Source: Streptomyces rubellomurinus
Lineage (GTDB): Bacteria > Actinomycetota > Actinomycetes > Streptomycetales > Streptomycetaceae
Direction of reading: 5' to 3'
Assembly (NCBI RefSeq): GCF_000961885.1
Contig: NZ_JZKH01000083.1
Location: 1 to 37,949 of the forward strand
Length of the DNA stretch: 37,949 bases
Each line of letters opens with the position of its first letter. Within the stretch, counting starts at the first letter, position 1. A model generated the notes under the pieces. The model made no database searches, was not told the DNA's origin, and saw nothing but the letters and a program-made list of their open reading frames with translations. A program made the position numbers and the translations under genes. Positions 15,887 through 28,371 of the stretch are shown here, in pieces.

Positions 15887-18800
15887 ATGAACGAGAACGC
15901 GAACGAGGACCGGCTCCGCCGCGCCATGGCGGCCGTCCTGCAACTTCAGCAGCGCAACCAGGAGTTGGAGCACAGCCGGTCCGAGCCGATCGCGATCGTC
16001 TCGATGGCCTGCCGGCTCCCCGGCGGCATCGCCACCCCCGAGCGGTACTGGGAGGCGCTGGCCGCCGGGCAGGACCTGATCGGCCCGCTGCCCGAGCGCT
16101 GGGCGGACCTCGACCTGTACGACCCCGACCCGGAGGCGGCCGGCAAGAGCTACGCCGACCAGGGCGGATTCCTCGACGGCATCGAGGAGTTCGACGCCGA
16201 GCTGTTCGGCGTCTCGCCCCGCGAGGCACTCGCCATGGAGCCGCAGCAGCGGCTCGTCCTGGAGACCGCCTGGGAGGCGCTGGAGCGGGCCGGGCAGCGC
16301 CCCGGCCCGCTCGGCACCAGCCGCACCGGCGTCTACCTCGGCGCGATGCGCTCCGACTACGCCACCACCCAGGCCGGGCTGGAGGCGCTGGACGGCTACC
16401 AGGGCACCGGCATCTCCAGCAGCGTCATCTCCGGGCGCGTCTCCTACACGCTGGGCCTGCAGGGCCCGGCCGTCACCGTCGACACCGCCTGCTCGTCCTC
16501 GCTGGTCGCCGTCCACCTGGCCTGCGCCGCGCTGCGCAGCGGCGAGTGCGACCAGGCCCTGGCCGGCGGCGTCACCGTGATGAACACCCCGGTGCTGTTC
16601 GTCGAGTCCAGCCGGCTGCGCGCGATGTCCCCGGACGGGCGCAGCAAGAGCTTCGGCGCCGGCGCGGACGGCGGCGGCTGGGCCGAGGGCGCCGGCATGG
16701 TGCTGCTCAAGCCCCTCTCCGCCGCCCGCCGCGACGGCGACCGCATCCTCGCCGTCATCCGCGGCTCCGCCACCAACCAGGACGGCCGCAGCCAGGGCCT
16801 GACCGCCCCCAACGGCCCCGCCCAGCAGCGGGTGATCCGCGAGGCGCTGGCCGCCGCCCGGCTCACCCCCGCCGACGTCGACGCGATCGAGGCGCACGGC
16901 ACCGGCACCCGGCTCGGCGACCCGATCGAGGCCGGCGCGCTCGCCGAGGTCTTCGGCCCCGGCCGGGACGCCGCGCGGCCGCTGCGCCTGGGCTCCGGCA
17001 AGTCCAACATCGGCCACTCGCAGGCCGCCGCCGGCGTGGTCGGCGTGATCAAGATGGTGCTCGCGCTGCAGCACGAGCGGCTGCCGAAGACCCTGCACGT
17101 CGAGCAGCCCAGCCCGCACATCGCCTGGGAGGGCAGCGGCATCGAGCTGCTCGGCGAGGCCGCCGACTGGCCGCGCGGCGAGCGCCCGCGCCGGGCCGGC
17201 GTCTCCTCCTTCGGCATCAGCGGCACCAACGCCCACCTGGTCCTCGAAGAGGCCCCGCTCGACGAGGCCCCGGCCGAGGGCGCCGACGCCGTCCCGGCCG
17301 CCGGCTACCCCGTGCTGCTGTCCGCGCAGACCCCGCAGGCGCTGCGCGCCCAGGCCGCCCGCTGGGCCGACTGGCTCACCGAGCACCCCGCCACCCCGCT
17401 GCTCGACCTGGCCCGCACCGCCGCCCTGCACCGCACCCACCTGGAACACCGCGCCGCCGTCACCGCCGGCTCCGCCGCCGAGGCGGCCCTGGGACTGCGC
17501 GCCCTCGCCGAGGGCGCCGCCCCGCGCGAACTCGTCCAGGGCCGGGCCGCCGCGCGCGGCCGGGCCGTCTTCGTCTTCCCCGGCCAGGGCAGCCAGTGGC
17601 GCGAGATGGGCCGCACCCTGCTCGACGAGTCCGCCGTGTTCCGCGCCGCCGTCGAGGAGTGCGACGCCGCGCTGCGCCCGCACACCGGCTGGTCGGTGCG
17701 CGCGCTGCTGGCCGGCGAGGGCGCCGACCTGCCCGACTTCGAGCGGATCGACGTCCTGCAGCCCGCCCTGTTCGCCGTCATGATCGGCCTCGCCGAGACC
17801 TGGCGCGCGCTCGGCGTGCGGCCCGCCGCCGTGGTCGGCAGCAGCCAGGGCGAGGTGCCCGCCGCCGTCGTGGCCGGTGCGCTCTCGCTCCAGGACGGCG
17901 CCAGGCTGGTCGCGCTGCGCAGCCGGGCGCTGCTGCGCGAGTGCAGCGGCAAGGGCGGCATGGCCCTGGTCGAGCTGCCCGCCGAGCAGGCCGCCGCGCT
18001 GATCGAGCCGTACGGCGGCGCGCTGTCCGTCGCCGTGATCAACACCGAGACCTCCACCGTCGTCTCCGGCGACGCCGAGGCGATCGAGGCGCTGCTCGCC
18101 GCGATGGCGGACGGCGACGTGTACTGCCGGCGCATCCCCTCCGACGCGGCCGGCCACAGCCGCCACATGGACCCGATCCTGCCCGGCCTCGCCGAGCAGC
18201 TGGCCGGGCTGCGCCCGCGCCCCGCCGCGGTGCCGTTCTACTCGACCGTCACCGGCACCGTGCTGCCCGGCGAGAGCCTGGACGCGGCCTACTGGTGCCG
18301 CAACCTGCGCGACACCGTCCGCCTCGACCTCGCGCTGCGCGCCCTGACCGCGGACGGCTTCGGCGTGTTCGTCGAGGTCAGCCCGCACCCGGTACTCGGC
18401 ATCCCGCTGACCGGCGCCACCGCCGCGAACGACGGCGTGGTCGTCGGCACCCTGCAGCGCGGCCGCGGCGGCACCGACCAGCTGCTCCAGCAGCTCGCCG
18501 CGCTGCACAGCCACGGCCACCCCGTCGACTGGGCCGCCGTGCTCGGCCACCGCCCGGCCGGCCGGGCCGTCGAGCTGCCCACCTACGCCTTCCAGCGCCG
18601 CCGCTACTGGGTGGAGGCCCAGGCCCCGGCCGCCGCCCTGCGCGGCTCCGCGCCCGCCCGGCCCGCCGTGGAACCGTCCACCCAGCCGTCCACGCAGCCG
18701 GACGGGCTGCGCGCCCGGCTGGCCGGGCTGCCCGCCGAGGACCGGGCCCGGCCGCTGGAGGAGGCCGTCCGCCGCGAGGTGGCCGCCCTGCTCGGCACCG

Positions 18801-21800
18801 ACGAGCCGGTGGACGCCGAGCGCCGCTTCCGCGACCTCGGCATGGACTCGCTGATGGCGCTGCGGCTGCGCAACCGGCTGACCGAGCTCACCGGTGCCGC
18901 GCTGCCCGCCAACCTGACCCTGCACCACCCGAACGCCCGCGCCGTCACCGGCTACCTGCTGGAGCACGCGCTCGGCGAGCTGCCCGCCGTCGCGGCCGGC
19001 GCCCGGCTGACGCGCGCCGAGCGGCGCGACGAGCACCCGGCCACCGAGGGCCAGCGCCGGCTCTGGTTCCTGGATCAGCTCACCCCCGGCACCGCCCAGT
19101 ACCACGTGGCGCTCAAGCTGCGCGTCGCCAACCCGCTGGACCGGACGGCCTTCGAGCGGGCGCTCGCCCACCTCACCGGCCGGCACGAGGCGCTGCGCAC
19201 CGCCCTGCGGATGCGCGACGGCGAACTCGTCCAGGCCGTCTCCGAGGTGGATTCCATCCCGGTGCGCTGGGAGGACGCGGAGGACGCCGAGGCCGTCGCC
19301 CGCGCCGAGGAGCTCACCCCGTTCGACCTCGACGGCCCCTCGCTCGCCCGCTGCCGGGTGCTCACCCTGCCCGGCGGCGAGCAGCTGATCTGCCTCACCG
19401 TGCACCACGCGGTGGTCGACGGCTGGTCGCTGACCGTGCTGCTGCACGAACTGCACGACGCCTACCGGGCGTTCGCGGACGGCACCGACCTGCCCGCCGC
19501 CCCCGTCGAGCACCACCTCGGCGACTTCGCCGCCTGGGAGGCCGCCGCCGCCCTGGAGGGCCGCTTCGACGAGGGGCTGCGCCACTTCGCCGCCGAACTC
19601 GCCGGTGCGCCCCGCCTGGAGTTCCCGCCCGGCCCCGAGAACGCCGACGACCAGCAGCCGGGCGGCGACACCCACTACTTCACCCTGCCCGCCGAGCTGC
19701 GCGCCGAGGTCGAGGCACTGGCCGCCCGCAGCTCGGTGACCCCGTACACCGTGCTGGTCACCGCCTTCGCGGCACTGCTCGCCCGCACCTGCGACCAGTC
19801 CGACCTCACCCTCGGCACGGTCTGGGCCAACCGCCAACTGCCCGGCACCGAGGGCGTGGTGGGCTTCCTGGTGAACACCCTGCCGCTGCGCTGCGACCTC
19901 ACCGGCGAGCCCACCGTCAGCGGCCTGCTGACCGGCATGGGCGAGAAGGTCAACGCCGTCGCCGAGCACCAGGGCGTCCCGCTGACCCGGCTGGTCCAGG
20001 CCGCCGGCGGCCAGCGCACCGGTGGCCAGCGCACCGGCGACGAGAACCCGCTGTTCCGGGCCGTGTTCAACTACGGCAGCGCCGAACTGCCCACCGTGGG
20101 CGAGGGCGCGGACGCCTGGCGGCTGCCGACCACCGGCAGCCCGGCCGGGAACGTGCGCGGCGCCGCCAAGTTCGAGCTGGGCCTCACCCTCGCCCCCCAC
20201 GGGGACGGGCTGCGCGCCGAGCTGGAGTACCTGCCGCACGTGCTCGACCGGGCCGGCGCCGAACGGCTGGCGGCCGCCTACGGGCAGCTGCTCGCCGAGT
20301 TCGCCCGCCGCCCGGAGGCCGGGCTCGCCGAGCTCCACGCGCTCGGTGCGGCCGAGGCGGCCTGGCTGGAGGAGCTCAGCGGCACCGTCGAGCCGGCCGG
20401 TCCGGCCCGGCCGACCGCGTACGAGCTGATCCTGCGCCAGGCCGAGCGCACCCCCGACGCCGTCGCCGTCCTGGCCGGCGGCGCCGAGCTGAGCTACGCC
20501 GAACTGCTGCGCCGCGCCCGCGCGCTGGCCGTCCGGCTGCGCGCCGCCGGGGTCGGCCCCGGCCTGCCGGTCGGCATCCACCTGCCGCGCGGCACCGACC
20601 TGGTGGTCGCCGTACTGGCGGTCTGGACGGCCGGCGGGGCGTACCTCTCGCTGGACCCGAACTACCCGGCCGCCCACCTGGACCACATGGTCGAGGACAG
20701 CGGCCTGACCGTCGTCCTCTCCGACACGCCTGTCGAGCGCTGGAGCGAGGGGCTCACCGTCCTGGGCATGGAATCCACGGACGGGGACGGGGAGTTCGAG
20801 GGCCCGGCCGCCGGGGACCTCGCCTACCTGATCTACACCTCCGGCTCGACCGGCCGCCCCAAGGGCGTGCAGATCGAGCACGCCCAGTTCGCCAACTTCT
20901 GCCGCGCGATGGACGAGCGGATCGGCGGCGGCCCCGGCGACACCTGGCTCGCCGTCACCAGCCTCTCCTTCGACATCTCCACCCTCGAACTGCTGTGGAC
21001 CCTCACCCGGGGCTACCGCGTCGTGGTCGCCGCCGGCCGCACCGCCGACTGGGCCGCCCACCGCGGCCTCGGTCCCACCCACCTGCAGTGCACCCCGTCC
21101 TACGCCCGGATGCTGCTCGCCGACGCCGAGGGCCGCGCCCTGATCGGCGGGCTGCGCCGGATGCTGGTCGGCGGCGAGGCGCTGGACCGCGGGCTGGCCC
21201 GCAAGCTGGCCGCGCTCTGCCCGGGCGAGGTCGTCAACATGTACGGCCCGACCGAGACCACCGTCTGGTCCGCCACCTGGACGCTCGACGCCGCGGCGCT
21301 GGAGCGCGGCGAGGTCTCGCTCGGCACGCCCGTGCTCAACACCCGCTTCCACGTGCTCGACCGCTCCGGCCGGCGCGTCCCGCGCGGCACCCGCGGCGAG
21401 CTGTGGATCGGCGGCCACGGCGTCGCCCGCGGCTACCACGCCCGCCCCGAGCTGACCGCCGAGCGCTTCACCGCCGACCCGTACGCCACCGAGCCCGGGG
21501 CCAGGATGTACCGCACCGGCGACCTGGTGCGCTACCGGGCGGACGGCAGCCTGGAGTTCTGCGGACGGATCGACGCGCAGGTCAAGCTGCGCGGCCACCG
21601 GATCGAGCTCGGCGAGGTCGACACCGTGGCCGGCGAGCACCCGGCCGTCGTCGAGTGCAGCGCCGTGGTGCGCGAGGACACCGAGAACGACCCCCGGCTC
21701 ACCCTCTACTGGGTGCCGGCCGAGGGCGCCGAGCAGGCCGAGCCGCAGCTCGCCGCCCACCTCGCCGAGCGGCTGCCCGCCCACGCGGTGCCCGGCCGGC

Positions 21801-24800
21801 TGGTCCGCGTGTCCGAGCTGCCGCACACGCCCAACGGCAAGGTGGACCGCAACGCCCTGCTGCGGCTGCCGGCCCCCTCGGCCGTCGTCAGCCCGGTCGC
21901 CGACGCGGGCCAGGACGTGCAGGCGCTGGTCGCCGCCGCCTGGGCCCGGGCGCTGAACGTCGCCGAGGTCGACCCCGACCGCGGCTTCTTCGACCTCGGC
22001 GGCACCTCGATGACCGCCCTGGGGGCGCACCGCGAGCTGTGCGCGGCGCTCGGCCGGGAGTTCCCGCTGTCCGCCGTGTTCCACCACCCGACGGTCCGCC
22101 GGCTCGCCGCCCACCTGACCGGCGAGACCACCGCGACCGCCCCCGAGGTGCGCACCGCCGTGCGCCCCGACGAGGACGCCGTCGCCGTCGTCGGCCTGTC
22201 CTGCCGGCTGCCCGGCGCGCCCGACCTGGCCGCGTTCTGGGCCAACCTGCGCGCCGGCGTCGAGTCGATCAGCCACTTCACCGAGCAGGAGCTGCGCGAG
22301 GCCGGCGTGCCCGAGCAGCTGCTGGTACGCCCCGACTACGTCCGCGCCAAGGGGTACGTGGACGGCGCCGACCTGTTCGACGCCGCGTTCTTCGACTGCT
22401 CCCCGGCCGAGGCCGAGGCGATGGACCCGCAGCACCGGCTCTTCCTGGAGTGCGCCTGGGAGGCGCTGGAGCACGCCGGCCTGACGCCGCGCGGCTTCGA
22501 CGGCCGGATCGCCGTCTTCGGCGGCTCCGGCTTCGGCGGTTACCAGGGCGCCGACGCCGAGGACATGTCCGCCTTCTACCGGGCGATGATCGGCGGCAAG
22601 AACGACTACCTGGCCACCCGGGTCGCCCACAAGCTGGACCTGCGCGGCCCGGCGCTCACCGTGCAGACCGCCTGCTCCACCGGCCTGGTCGCCGCCCACC
22701 TCGCGCGCGAGAGCCTGCTGCGCGGCGAGTCCGACGCCGCCCTGGTCGGCGCCGCCTCGCTGACCTTCCCGCTCAAGTCCGGCTACCTCTACCAGCCGGG
22801 CCTGGTCGCCTCCCCGGACGGCGCCTGCCGTGCCTTCGACGCCGAGGGCGGCGGCACCGTCCCCGGCAACGGCGTCGGCATGCTGGTGCTGCGCCGGCTC
22901 TCCGACGCCGTCGCCGCCGGGGACACCGTGTACGCCGTGATCCGCGGCAGCGCCGTCAACAACGACGGCGCCGACAAGGTCGGCTTCACCGCCCCCAGCG
23001 TGGCCGGCCAGGCCCGGGTGATCGCCGAGGCGCAGGCCGTCGCCGGCGTCACCCCGGACACCATCGGCTACGTCGAGGCGCACGGCACCGCCACCGCGCT
23101 CGGCGACCCGATCGAGGTCCAGGCGCTCCAGCAGGTCTTCGGCGCCGCCGAGCGCACCGAGCCCTGCGCGCTCGGCTCGGTCAAGAGCAACATCGGCCAC
23201 GCCGACGCCACCGCGGGCATCGCCGGCCTGATCAAGGCCGTGCTGATGCTGCACCACGGCGAACTCGTGCCGAGCCTGCACTACACCCGGCCCAACCCCG
23301 AACTCGGCCTGGACGACAGCCTGTTCGCGGTCACCACCGAACTGCGCGAGTGGTCCGGCGAGGCCGGCCCGCGCCGGGCCGGGGTCTCCTCCTTCGGCAT
23401 CGGCGGCACCAACGCCCACCTGGTGCTGGAGCAGGGCCCCGCCGGGCCCGCCGAGGCCGCCCCCGCCGAGGGGGTGCGCCCGGTCGTGCTGTCCGCCCGC
23501 GACGAGACCGCGCTGCGCGCCCAGGCCCGCCGCTGGGCCGAGCACCTGGCCGAGCGCCCGGAGCTCACCCCGGCCGCCGTGGCCGGGCCCGCCGCCACCC
23601 GCCGCACCCACTTCGCGGCCCGCGCCTCCGTCCTGGCCGGCGACCACGCCGAGCTCGTCGACGCCCTCACCGCGCTCGCCGAAGGCCGCCCGCACCGGCT
23701 GCTCAGCCAGGGCGAGGCCGGCCGGCCCGGCAAGGCCGTGTTCGTCTTCCCCGGCCAGGGCAGCCAGTGGCCCGCCATGGGCCGCGAACTGCTCGACCGC
23801 AGCCCGGCGTTCCGGGCCGTCGTCGAGGCCTGCGACCGCGCCTTCGCCCCGTACCTGGACTGGACGGTCGCCGAGCTGCTGGCCGGCACCGGCGCGGCCG
23901 CCACCCTGCCGCTGGACCGCCTCGACGTCGTCCAGCCCGCGATGTACGCCATGTACGTCGGCCTGGCCGCCGCCTGGCGCGAACGCGGCCTGGAGCCCGC
24001 CGCCGTGGTCGGCCACAGCCAGGGCGAGGTGGCCGCCGCCGTCGTCGCCGGGGCGCTCACCCTCGACGAGGGCGCCCGGGTCGTCGCCCTGCGCAGCCGG
24101 GCCCTGCTCGGCTGCGCCGGGCGCGGCGAGATGGCCGTCGTCGAACTGCCCGTCGACGAGGTGCTCGGCCACCTCGCCCGCCACGACGGCCGGATCTCGC
24201 TGGCCGCCGTCAACACCGCCGGCTCGACCGCCGTCTCCGGCGACCTCGACGCGATCAACGACCTGCTCATCGACCTCGACGACCAGGACGTCATCTGCGG
24301 CAAGCTCAACGCCGCCGTCGCCTCGCACAGCGCCCAGATGGACGCCATCCTGCCCGGCCTCGCCGCCGAGCTGGCCGACCTCGACCCGCGCACCGGTGAC
24401 GTGCCGTTCTACTCGACCGTCACCGGCGGCCCGCTCGACGGCCGCTTCCTGGACGCCGCCTACTGGTGCCGCAACCTGCGCGAGCCGGTCCGCCTGGACC
24501 TCGCCCAGCGCGCCCTGCTCGACGCCGGCCACCAGGTGTTCGTCGAGGTCAGCCCGCACCCGGTGCTGGCCCACGCGCTCACCGACAACGGGCTCGCCGC
24601 CGGGGCCGTCGTCGTCGACACCCTGCGGCGCGGCCACGGCGGCCCCGAGCAGCTGCTGCGCACCCTCGGCGTGCTGCACGTCCACGGGTACGAGGTCGAC
24701 TGGGCCGCCGCCCTCGACGGCGCCGGCCCGCAGGTCGAGCTGCCCGGCTACGCCTTCCAGCGCAAGCGGTACTGGGCCGAGCCCAAGGCCGCCAAGGCCG

Positions 24801-27493
24801 CTGCCGTGGACAGCGGTGACGGCGAGTTCTGGCAGGCCGTGACGGACGGCAAGACCGAGCGGATCGCCGAACTGCTCGCCGCCCCCGAGGAGTTGAAGGG
24901 CGGCCTGGAGGAGCTGCTGCCGCTGCTCGCCGCCTGGCACGACGGCCGGCAGGCCGACGCCGAGGTCGCCGACTGGCTGTACACCGAGCGGCGCGTGCTC
25001 GCGGAGCCCTCGCCGCAGCCGGCGGCCCTGACCGGCCACTGGGCGCTGGTCGAGCCGTCCGGGGCCCAGGCCTCGACCGGCCTCGCCGAGGCACTGGCCG
25101 CCGCCGGCGCCACCGTCCACCGGCTCCCGGCCGGCGAGGACCGCGCCGCCCTCGCGGCCGCCCTCGGCGCCCTGCCGGAGCTCACCGGCCTGCTCGCCCT
25201 CCCCGGCGACGGCGCCGACGAGCGCGGCTTCCACCGGCTGCTCGCCCTCGTCCAGGCGGTCGGCGACACCGGCCGCCCGGCCCCGGTCTGGGCCGTCACC
25301 CGGGGTGCCACCGCGCTCGACGGCGAGGACGCCCCGAACCACCCGCAGGCCCTGGTCACCGGCCTCGGCCGGGTCCTCACCCTGGAGGCCCCGGAGCGCT
25401 GGGGCGGCACCCTCGACCTGCCCGAGCAGCCGTACGACGGCTGGCAGACGGCCCTGGTCGCCGCCCTCGCCGCCGGCGACGGCGAGGACGAGGCCGCGCT
25501 GCGCCCCGAGGGCCGCTACGTCCGCCGCCTGCACCGCGTCGAACCGGCCGGCACCACCGGCCCCGCCTGGCGGACCTCCGGCACCGCCCTGATCACCGGC
25601 GGCGCCGGAGCGCTCGGCCGGCAGCTCGCCCGCTGGCTGGTCGAGCGCGGCACCCGCCGGGTGGTGCTCGCCACCCGCACCGCCCGCAGCACGCCCGAAC
25701 TGGACGCGCTGCGGCAGGAGCTCGCCGAGCACGGCGCCGTCCTCGACCTCGCGGCCTGCGACCTCGCCGACCGCGAGCGGACGGCCCGGCTGCTCGCCGA
25801 CCTCGACGACGCGGGCGCCGCCGAGCCGCTGCGCGTCGTCGCCCACCTGGCCGGCGTCTCCCGGATGACCGCCGTCGACGACCTCACCCCCGAGGCCGCC
25901 GACGAGGAACTCGCCGGGAAGGCCCGCGGCGCCCGGCACCTGCACGAGCTGCTCGCCGACCGCCCCCTGGACGCCTTCCTGCTGTACGGCAGCGGCGCCA
26001 GCCTGTGGGGCGGAGCGGGCCAGGCCGCGTACGGCGCCGCCAACACCGCGCTGGACGCGCTCGCCCGGCACCGGCACGCCCGGGGCCTCGCCGCCACCGT
26101 GGTGCACTGGGGCGGCTGGGCCGGCGGCGGCATGATGACCGCCGAGGCCGAGCGGACCTACCGCTCGCGCGGCCACCGGCCGATCGCCGCCGACCGCGCC
26201 CTGCACGCCCTCGGCCTCGTCCTGGCCGCCGGGCTGCCCTCGGCCGGCGTCGCGGACATCGACTGGGCGACCTTCGCCCCGCTGTACGCCGCCGCCCGGC
26301 CCCGCCCGCTGGTCGACACCGTCCCGCAGGCCCGGCAGGCCCTCGCGCCCGCCGAAGCCGCCGCGGACGACGGCGCCGGCCACGACCTGCGCCGGCGCCT
26401 CGCCGGCCTCGACCGGACGGCCGCCCTGCACCTGCTCACCGAGCTGGTGACCGCCGAGACGGCCCCCGTCCTCGGCCTCGCCCCGCAGGCCGTCCCCGCC
26501 GACCAGCCGCTCCAGCAGCTCGGCATGGACTCGCTGATGGCCGTCACCATCCGCGGCCAGCTCGCCCGGCGCACCGGCCTCGCGGTCACCACCGACACCA
26601 TCGTGCGGGCCGGGAGCTGCCGGGGCATCGGCGGCCACCTGCTGGAGCGGCTGCTGCCGGACGGCGCCGCACCGGCCGAGCAGGGCCGGGCCGAGGACGG
26701 CTGGCTGCGGGTGCTCAAGCCCGCCGCCGGACGCCCCCGGGCCCGGATCTTCGCGATGGCGGGCATGGGCGGCACCAGCGCCGGCCACATCCCGCTGGCC
26801 CGGCACCTGCCCGCGGACGTCGAACTCCTCGCCGTCCAACTGCCCGGCCGCGACGGCCGCTCCGGCGAGCCGCCGGTCACCGACATGATGCTGCTCGCCG
26901 ACCACGTCGCCGCCGCCGTCAGCGCCCGGCTGGACGCCCCGGCCGTGCTCTACGGGCACAGTCAGGGCTCCTGGCTGGCCTGGGAGCTCGCCCACCGGCT
27001 CGCCGGGCAGCCCGCCGCCCCGCCGCTCGCCCTGGTCGCCGCCTGCGGCATCCCGCCGCAGGCCGAACCCACCGAGGGGCTGCGCCGGCTCACCGGCTCC
27101 GCCGCCGTCCTGGACGAGCTGCCGACCGCCGAGGCGGCCGCGCTGTTCGCCGGGCTGCTGCCCGAACAGGTGCTGGACAGTGAGGAGTTGCTGACCGACT
27201 ACCTGGTCCGGCTGCGCGCCGACGTCACCCTGGCGGAGAACCACCGGGCGGCGCTGCGCCACCTCGACCGCGCCCCGCTGCGCATCCCGGTGCGCGCGGT
27301 GGCCGGCACCGACGACCCGGTGCTGCCCGCCGAGGCGCTGGACGCCTGGCGGCCGCTCACCGAAGGCCCCTACACCCGCGGCGGCGTGCCCGGCACCCAC
27401 GCCGCCCCGATCGAGAACCCCGCGGCCATGGCCGCCGAACTGAACGAAGCGCTCGCGGCCCTCGCGGCCCCTGCGACCGGCACCGCGAACTGA
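15887..27493 (+). CDS. Hybrid PKS-NRPS-PKS megasynthase: KS-AT-ACP / C-A(Gly)-PCP / KS-AT-KR-ACP-TE
   Basis: This is a 3868-residue protein. An N-terminal coiled coil (about 8-30) looks like a docking segment. KS1 33-455 (C202, H337, H377). AT1 560-850 (S653 in GSSQGE, motif AAGH at 754-757). ACP1 955-1025 (S988). Condensation domain 1045-1500 (HHAVVDG at 1173). Adenylation domain 1515-1995. PCP 2010-2080 (S2041). KS2 2096-2515 (C2263 in QTACSTG, a form typical of KSs after NRPS modules). AT2 2617-2910 (S2711, motif VASH, methylmalonyl-like). KR 3225-3420 (TGGAGALG, Y3382, N3386, W3374 and no LDD, so A1-type). ACP2 3515-3590 (S3549). TE 3618-3860 (S3692 in GHSQG, D3809/D3810, H3838). The specificity residues read D-I-L-Q-L-G-M-V-W, close to the known glycine code. 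Module 1 has no reductive domain. The TE marks it as the final assembly-line protein. Confidence 0.95.
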   Translation: MNENANEDRLRRAMAAVLQLQQRNQELEHSRSEPIAIVSMACRLPGGIATPERYWEALAAGQDLIGPLPERWADLDLYDPDPEAAGKSYADQGGFLDGIEEFDAELFGVSPREALAMEPQQRLVLETAWEALERAGQRPGPLGTSRTGVYLGAMRSDYATTQAGLEALDGYQGTGISSSVISGRVSYTLGLQGPAVTVDTACSSSLVAVHLACAALRSGECDQALAGGVTVMNTPVLFVESSRLRAMSPDGRSKSFGAGADGGGWAEGAGMVLLKPLSAARRDGDRILAVIRGSATNQDGRSQGLTAPNGPAQQRVIREALAAARLTPADVDAIEAHGTGTRLGDPIEAGALAEVFGPGRDAARPLRLGSGKSNIGHSQAAAGVVGVIKMVLALQHERLPKTLHVEQPSPHIAWEGSGIELLGEAADWPRGERPRRAGVSSFGISGTNAHLVLEEAPLDEAPAEGADAVPAAGYPVLLSAQTPQALRAQAARWADWLTEHPATPLLDLARTAALHRTHLEHRAAVTAGSAAEAALGLRALAEGAAPRELVQGRAAARGRAVFVFPGQGSQWREMGRTLLDESAVFRAAVEECDAALRPHTGWSVRALLAGEGADLPDFERIDVLQPALFAVMIGLAETWRALGVRPAAVVGSSQGEVPAAVVAGALSLQDGARLVALRSRALLRECSGKGGMALVELPAEQAAALIEPYGGALSVAVINTETSTVVSGDAEAIEALLAAMADGDVYCRRIPSDAAGHSRHMDPILPGLAEQLAGLRPRPAAVPFYSTVTGTVLPGESLDAAYWCRNLRDTVRLDLALRALTADGFGVFVEVSPHPVLGIPLTGATAANDGVVVGTLQRGRGGTDQLLQQLAALHSHGHPVDWAAVLGHRPAGRAVELPTYAFQRRRYWVEAQAPAAALRGSAPARPAVEPSTQPSTQPDGLRARLAGLPAEDRARPLEEAVRREVAALLGTDEPVDAERRFRDLGMDSLMALRLRNRLTELTGAALPANLTLHHPNARAVTGYLLEHALGELPAVAAGARLTRAERRDEHPATEGQRRLWFLDQLTPGTAQYHVALKLRVANPLDRTAFERALAHLTGRHEALRTALRMRDGELVQAVSEVDSIPVRWEDAEDAEAVARAEELTPFDLDGPSLARCRVLTLPGGEQLICLTVHHAVVDGWSLTVLLHELHDAYRAFADGTDLPAAPVEHHLGDFAAWEAAAALEGRFDEGLRHFAAELAGAPRLEFPPGPENADDQQPGGDTHYFTLPAELRAEVEALAARSSVTPYTVLVTAFAALLARTCDQSDLTLGTVWANRQLPGTEGVVGFLVNTLPLRCDLTGEPTVSGLLTGMGEKVNAVAEHQGVPLTRLVQAAGGQRTGGQRTGDENPLFRAVFNYGSAELPTVGEGADAWRLPTTGSPAGNVRGAAKFELGLTLAPHGDGLRAELEYLPHVLDRAGAERLAAAYGQLLAEFARRPEAGLAELHALGAAEAAWLEELSGTVEPAGPARPTAYELILRQAERTPDAVAVLAGGAELSYAELLRRARALAVRLRAAGVGPGLPVGIHLPRGTDLVVAVLAVWTAGGAYLSLDPNYPAAHLDHMVEDSGLTVVLSDTPVERWSEGLTVLGMESTDGDGEFEGPAAGDLAYLIYTSGSTGRPKGVQIEHAQFANFCRAMDERIGGGPGDTWLAVTSLSFDISTLELLWTLTRGYRVVVAAGRTADWAAHRGLGPTHLQCTPSYARMLLADAEGRALIGGLRRMLVGGEALDRGLARKLAALCPGEVVNMYGPTETTVWSATWTLDAAALERGEVSLGTPVLNTRFHVLDRSGRRVPRGTRGELWIGGHGVARGYHARPELTAERFTADPYATEPGARMYRTGDLVRYRADGSLEFCGRIDAQVKLRGHRIELGEVDTVAGEHPAVVECSAVVREDTENDPRLTLYWVPAEGAEQAEPQLAAHLAERLPAHAVPGRLVRVSELPHTPNGKVDRNALLRLPAPSAVVSPVADAGQDVQALVAAAWARALNVAEVDPDRGFFDLGGTSMTALGAHRELCAALGREFPLSAVFHHPTVRRLAAHLTGETTATAPEVRTAVRPDEDAVAVVGLSCRLPGAPDLAAFWANLRAGVESISHFTEQELREAGVPEQLLVRPDYVRAKGYVDGADLFDAAFFDCSPAEAEAMDPQHRLFLECAWEALEHAGLTPRGFDGRIAVFGGSGFGGYQGADAEDMSAFYRAMIGGKNDYLATRVAHKLDLRGPALTVQTACSTGLVAAHLARESLLRGESDAALVGAASLTFPLKSGYLYQPGLVASPDGACRAFDAEGGGTVPGNGVGMLVLRRLSDAVAAGDTVYAVIRGSAVNNDGADKVGFTAPSVAGQARVIAEAQAVAGVTPDTIGYVEAHGTATALGDPIEVQALQQVFGAAERTEPCALGSVKSNIGHADATAGIAGLIKAVLMLHHGELVPSLHYTRPNPELGLDDSLFAVTTELREWSGEAGPRRAGVSSFGIGGTNAHLVLEQGPAGPAEAAPAEGVRPVVLSARDETALRAQARRWAEHLAERPELTPAAVAGPAATRRTHFAARASVLAGDHAELVDALTALAEGRPHRLLSQGEAGRPGKAVFVFPGQGSQWPAMGRELLDRSPAFRAVVEACDRAFAPYLDWTVAELLAGTGAAATLPLDRLDVVQPAMYAMYVGLAAAWRERGLEPAAVVGHSQGEVAAAVVAGALTLDEGARVVALRSRALLGCAGRGEMAVVELPVDEVLGHLARHDGRISLAAVNTAGSTAVSGDLDAINDLLIDLDDQDVICGKLNAAVASHSAQMDAILPGLAAELADLDPRTGDVPFYSTVTGGPLDGRFLDAAYWCRNLREPVRLDLAQRALLDAGHQVFVEVSPHPVLAHALTDNGLAAGAVVVDTLRRGHGGPEQLLRTLGVLHVHGYEVDWAAALDGAGPQVELPGYAFQRKRYWAEPKAAKAAAVDSGDGEFWQAVTDGKTERIAELLAAPEELKGGLEELLPLLAAWHDGRQADAEVADWLYTERRVLAEPSPQPAALTGHWALVEPSGAQASTGLAEALAAAGATVHRLPAGEDRAALAAALGALPELTGLLALPGDGADERGFHRLLALVQAVGDTGRPAPVWAVTRGATALDGEDAPNHPQALVTGLGRVLTLEAPERWGGTLDLPEQPYDGWQTALVAALAAGDGEDEAALRPEGRYVRRLHRVEPAGTTGPAWRTSGTALITGGAGALGRQLARWLVERGTRRVVLATRTARSTPELDALRQELAEHGAVLDLAACDLADRERTARLLADLDDAGAAEPLRVVAHLAGVSRMTAVDDLTPEAADEELAGKARGARHLHELLADRPLDAFLLYGSGASLWGGAGQAAYGAANTALDALARHRHARGLAATVVHWGGWAGGGMMTAEAERTYRSRGHRPIAADRALHALGLVLAAGLPSAGVADIDWATFAPLYAAARPRPLVDTVPQARQALAPAEAAADDGAGHDLRRRLAGLDRTAALHLLTELVTAETAPVLGLAPQAVPADQPLQQLGMDSLMAVTIRGQLARRTGLAVTTDTIVRAGSCRGIGGHLLERLLPDGAAPAEQGRAEDGWLRVLKPAAGRPRARIFAMAGMGGTSAGHIPLARHLPADVELLAVQLPGRDGRSGEPPVTDMMLLADHVAAAVSARLDAPAVLYGHSQGSWLAWELAHRLAGQPAAPPLALVAACGIPPQAEPTEGLRRLTGSAAVLDELPTAEAAALFAGLLPEQVLDSEELLTDYLVRLRADVTLAENHRAALRHLDRAPLRIPVRAVAGTDDPVLPAEALDAWRPLTEGPYTRGGVPGTHAAPIENPAAMAAELNEALAALAAPATGTAN
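20009..20038 (+). repeat. 15-base tandem microduplication inside the condensation domain
   Basis: GGCCAGCGCACCGGT is directly repeated (20009-20023 and 20024-20038, last base C in the second copy). It produces [10 protein letters not shown] in the condensation domain. A similar small repeat, STQPSTQP, lies in the AT1-ACP1 linker. These look like replication slippage in flexible loops and do not break the frame. Confidence 0.85.
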
Positions 27494-27510
27494 CCCCCAC
27501 GGAGAGACCA

Positions 27511-28359
27511 ATGCCCGAGATCCTGCGCCCGGACGGCGCGCGCATCCACTACCAGGTGCACGGCGAGGGATTCCCCGTGCTGCTGCTCGCCCCCGGCGGG
27601 GTCAGCAGCGAGGCCGCCTCCTGGGAGTCCGAGCCCTACCACCCGGTCCGCGAACTCGCCGCGCACTTCCGGGTGATCGTGATGGACCAGCGGCACGCGG
27701 GCGCCAGCCACGCGCCCGCGCTGCCCTTCGACTACGCGCAGACCGCCGCCGACCAGCTGGCCGTCCTGGACGAGCTGGGCGTCGAGCAGGCCCACCTGGT
27801 CGCCGCCGGGAGCGGCGCCGTGCACGCCTGGCGGCTCGCCCACGACGCGCCCGAGCGGGTCCGCTCGGTGGTCTGCCTGCGGCCGGCCGGCCGCGACGAC
27901 AGCAACACCCTCGGCACCTTCTACCGCCCCTTCGACGAGGCGATGCGCTGGCCGCGCGCCGAGGGCGTCGCCGGGGTGCTCGCCGCCGCCGAGCGCGCGG
28001 GCCGCTTCGCCGACAACCCGGCCGCCGGCCCGTTCGGCCAGCGCCTGCACGACGACGCGGAGTTCCGCGCCGAGCTGGGCGCCGTGCGCCGGGAGAACTA
28101 CATCAGCCTGCTGGTCCGCTTCCGGGACGGCCTGTGGCCGGACGGCTCGGCGTACTTCAGCGTCCCCGAGGCCTGGATCGCCGAGTTCCCGGCCCCGCTG
28201 CTGGTGCTGCCCGGCGACGCCCCGCAGACCCCGGAGGGCCTGGCCAAGCGGCTGGCGCACGAGGCGCCGCGGGCCGTCCTGCTGGACGGCGCCACGGACG
28301 CCGCCGTCGCCGCCGGAATCCTCGCCTTCCTGCACGAGCACACCCCCCGACAGAGCTGA
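27511..28359 (+). CDS. Alpha/beta-hydrolase-fold protein lacking the catalytic histidine
   Basis: This 282-residue alpha/beta-hydrolase-fold protein starts at ATG 27511 with GGAGAG upstream, 17 bases after the megasynthase. The fold is clear: VLLLAPGG (oxyanion region), VIVMDQRHAG, and LVAAGSGAVHA as the nucleophile elbow (S101 with Ala at both usual Gly positions). The acid is probably D236 (LLVLPGDAP). At the place where the family has GxGH the sequence reads DGATD (D263), so the catalytic histidine is missing. It may be non-hydrolytic, acting in binding or cyclisation, or inactive. Its position directly after the TE-bearing synthase suggests a tailoring or release-related job. Confidence 0.82.
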   Translation: MPEILRPDGARIHYQVHGEGFPVLLLAPGGVSSEAASWESEPYHPVRELAAHFRVIVMDQRHAGASHAPALPFDYAQTAADQLAVLDELGVEQAHLVAAGSGAVHAWRLAHDAPERVRSVVCLRPAGRDDSNTLGTFYRPFDEAMRWPRAEGVAGVLAAAERAGRFADNPAAGPFGQRLHDDAEFRAELGAVRRENYISLLVRFRDGLWPDGSAYFSVPEAWIAEFPAPLLVLPGDAPQTPEGLAKRLAHEAPRAVLLDGATDAAVAAGILAFLHEHTPRQS

Positions 28360-28371
28360 GGACCCCACACC

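Noticed and set aside
14827..24399. A 3190-codon plus-strand frame overlapping the FkbH gene and the megasynthase
   Set aside because: It is Arg/Pro/Ala-rich shadow translation in a shifted frame with no domain, and it contradicts the strong FkbH and KS/AT assignments.
15881..27511. An antisense open frame of almost 3900 codons opposite the megasynthase
   Set aside because: It is a product of extreme third-position GC: the sense frame has clear PKS/NRPS domains throughout, while the antisense translation is low-complexity Gly/Val/Gln/Arg sequence with no recognisable domain.
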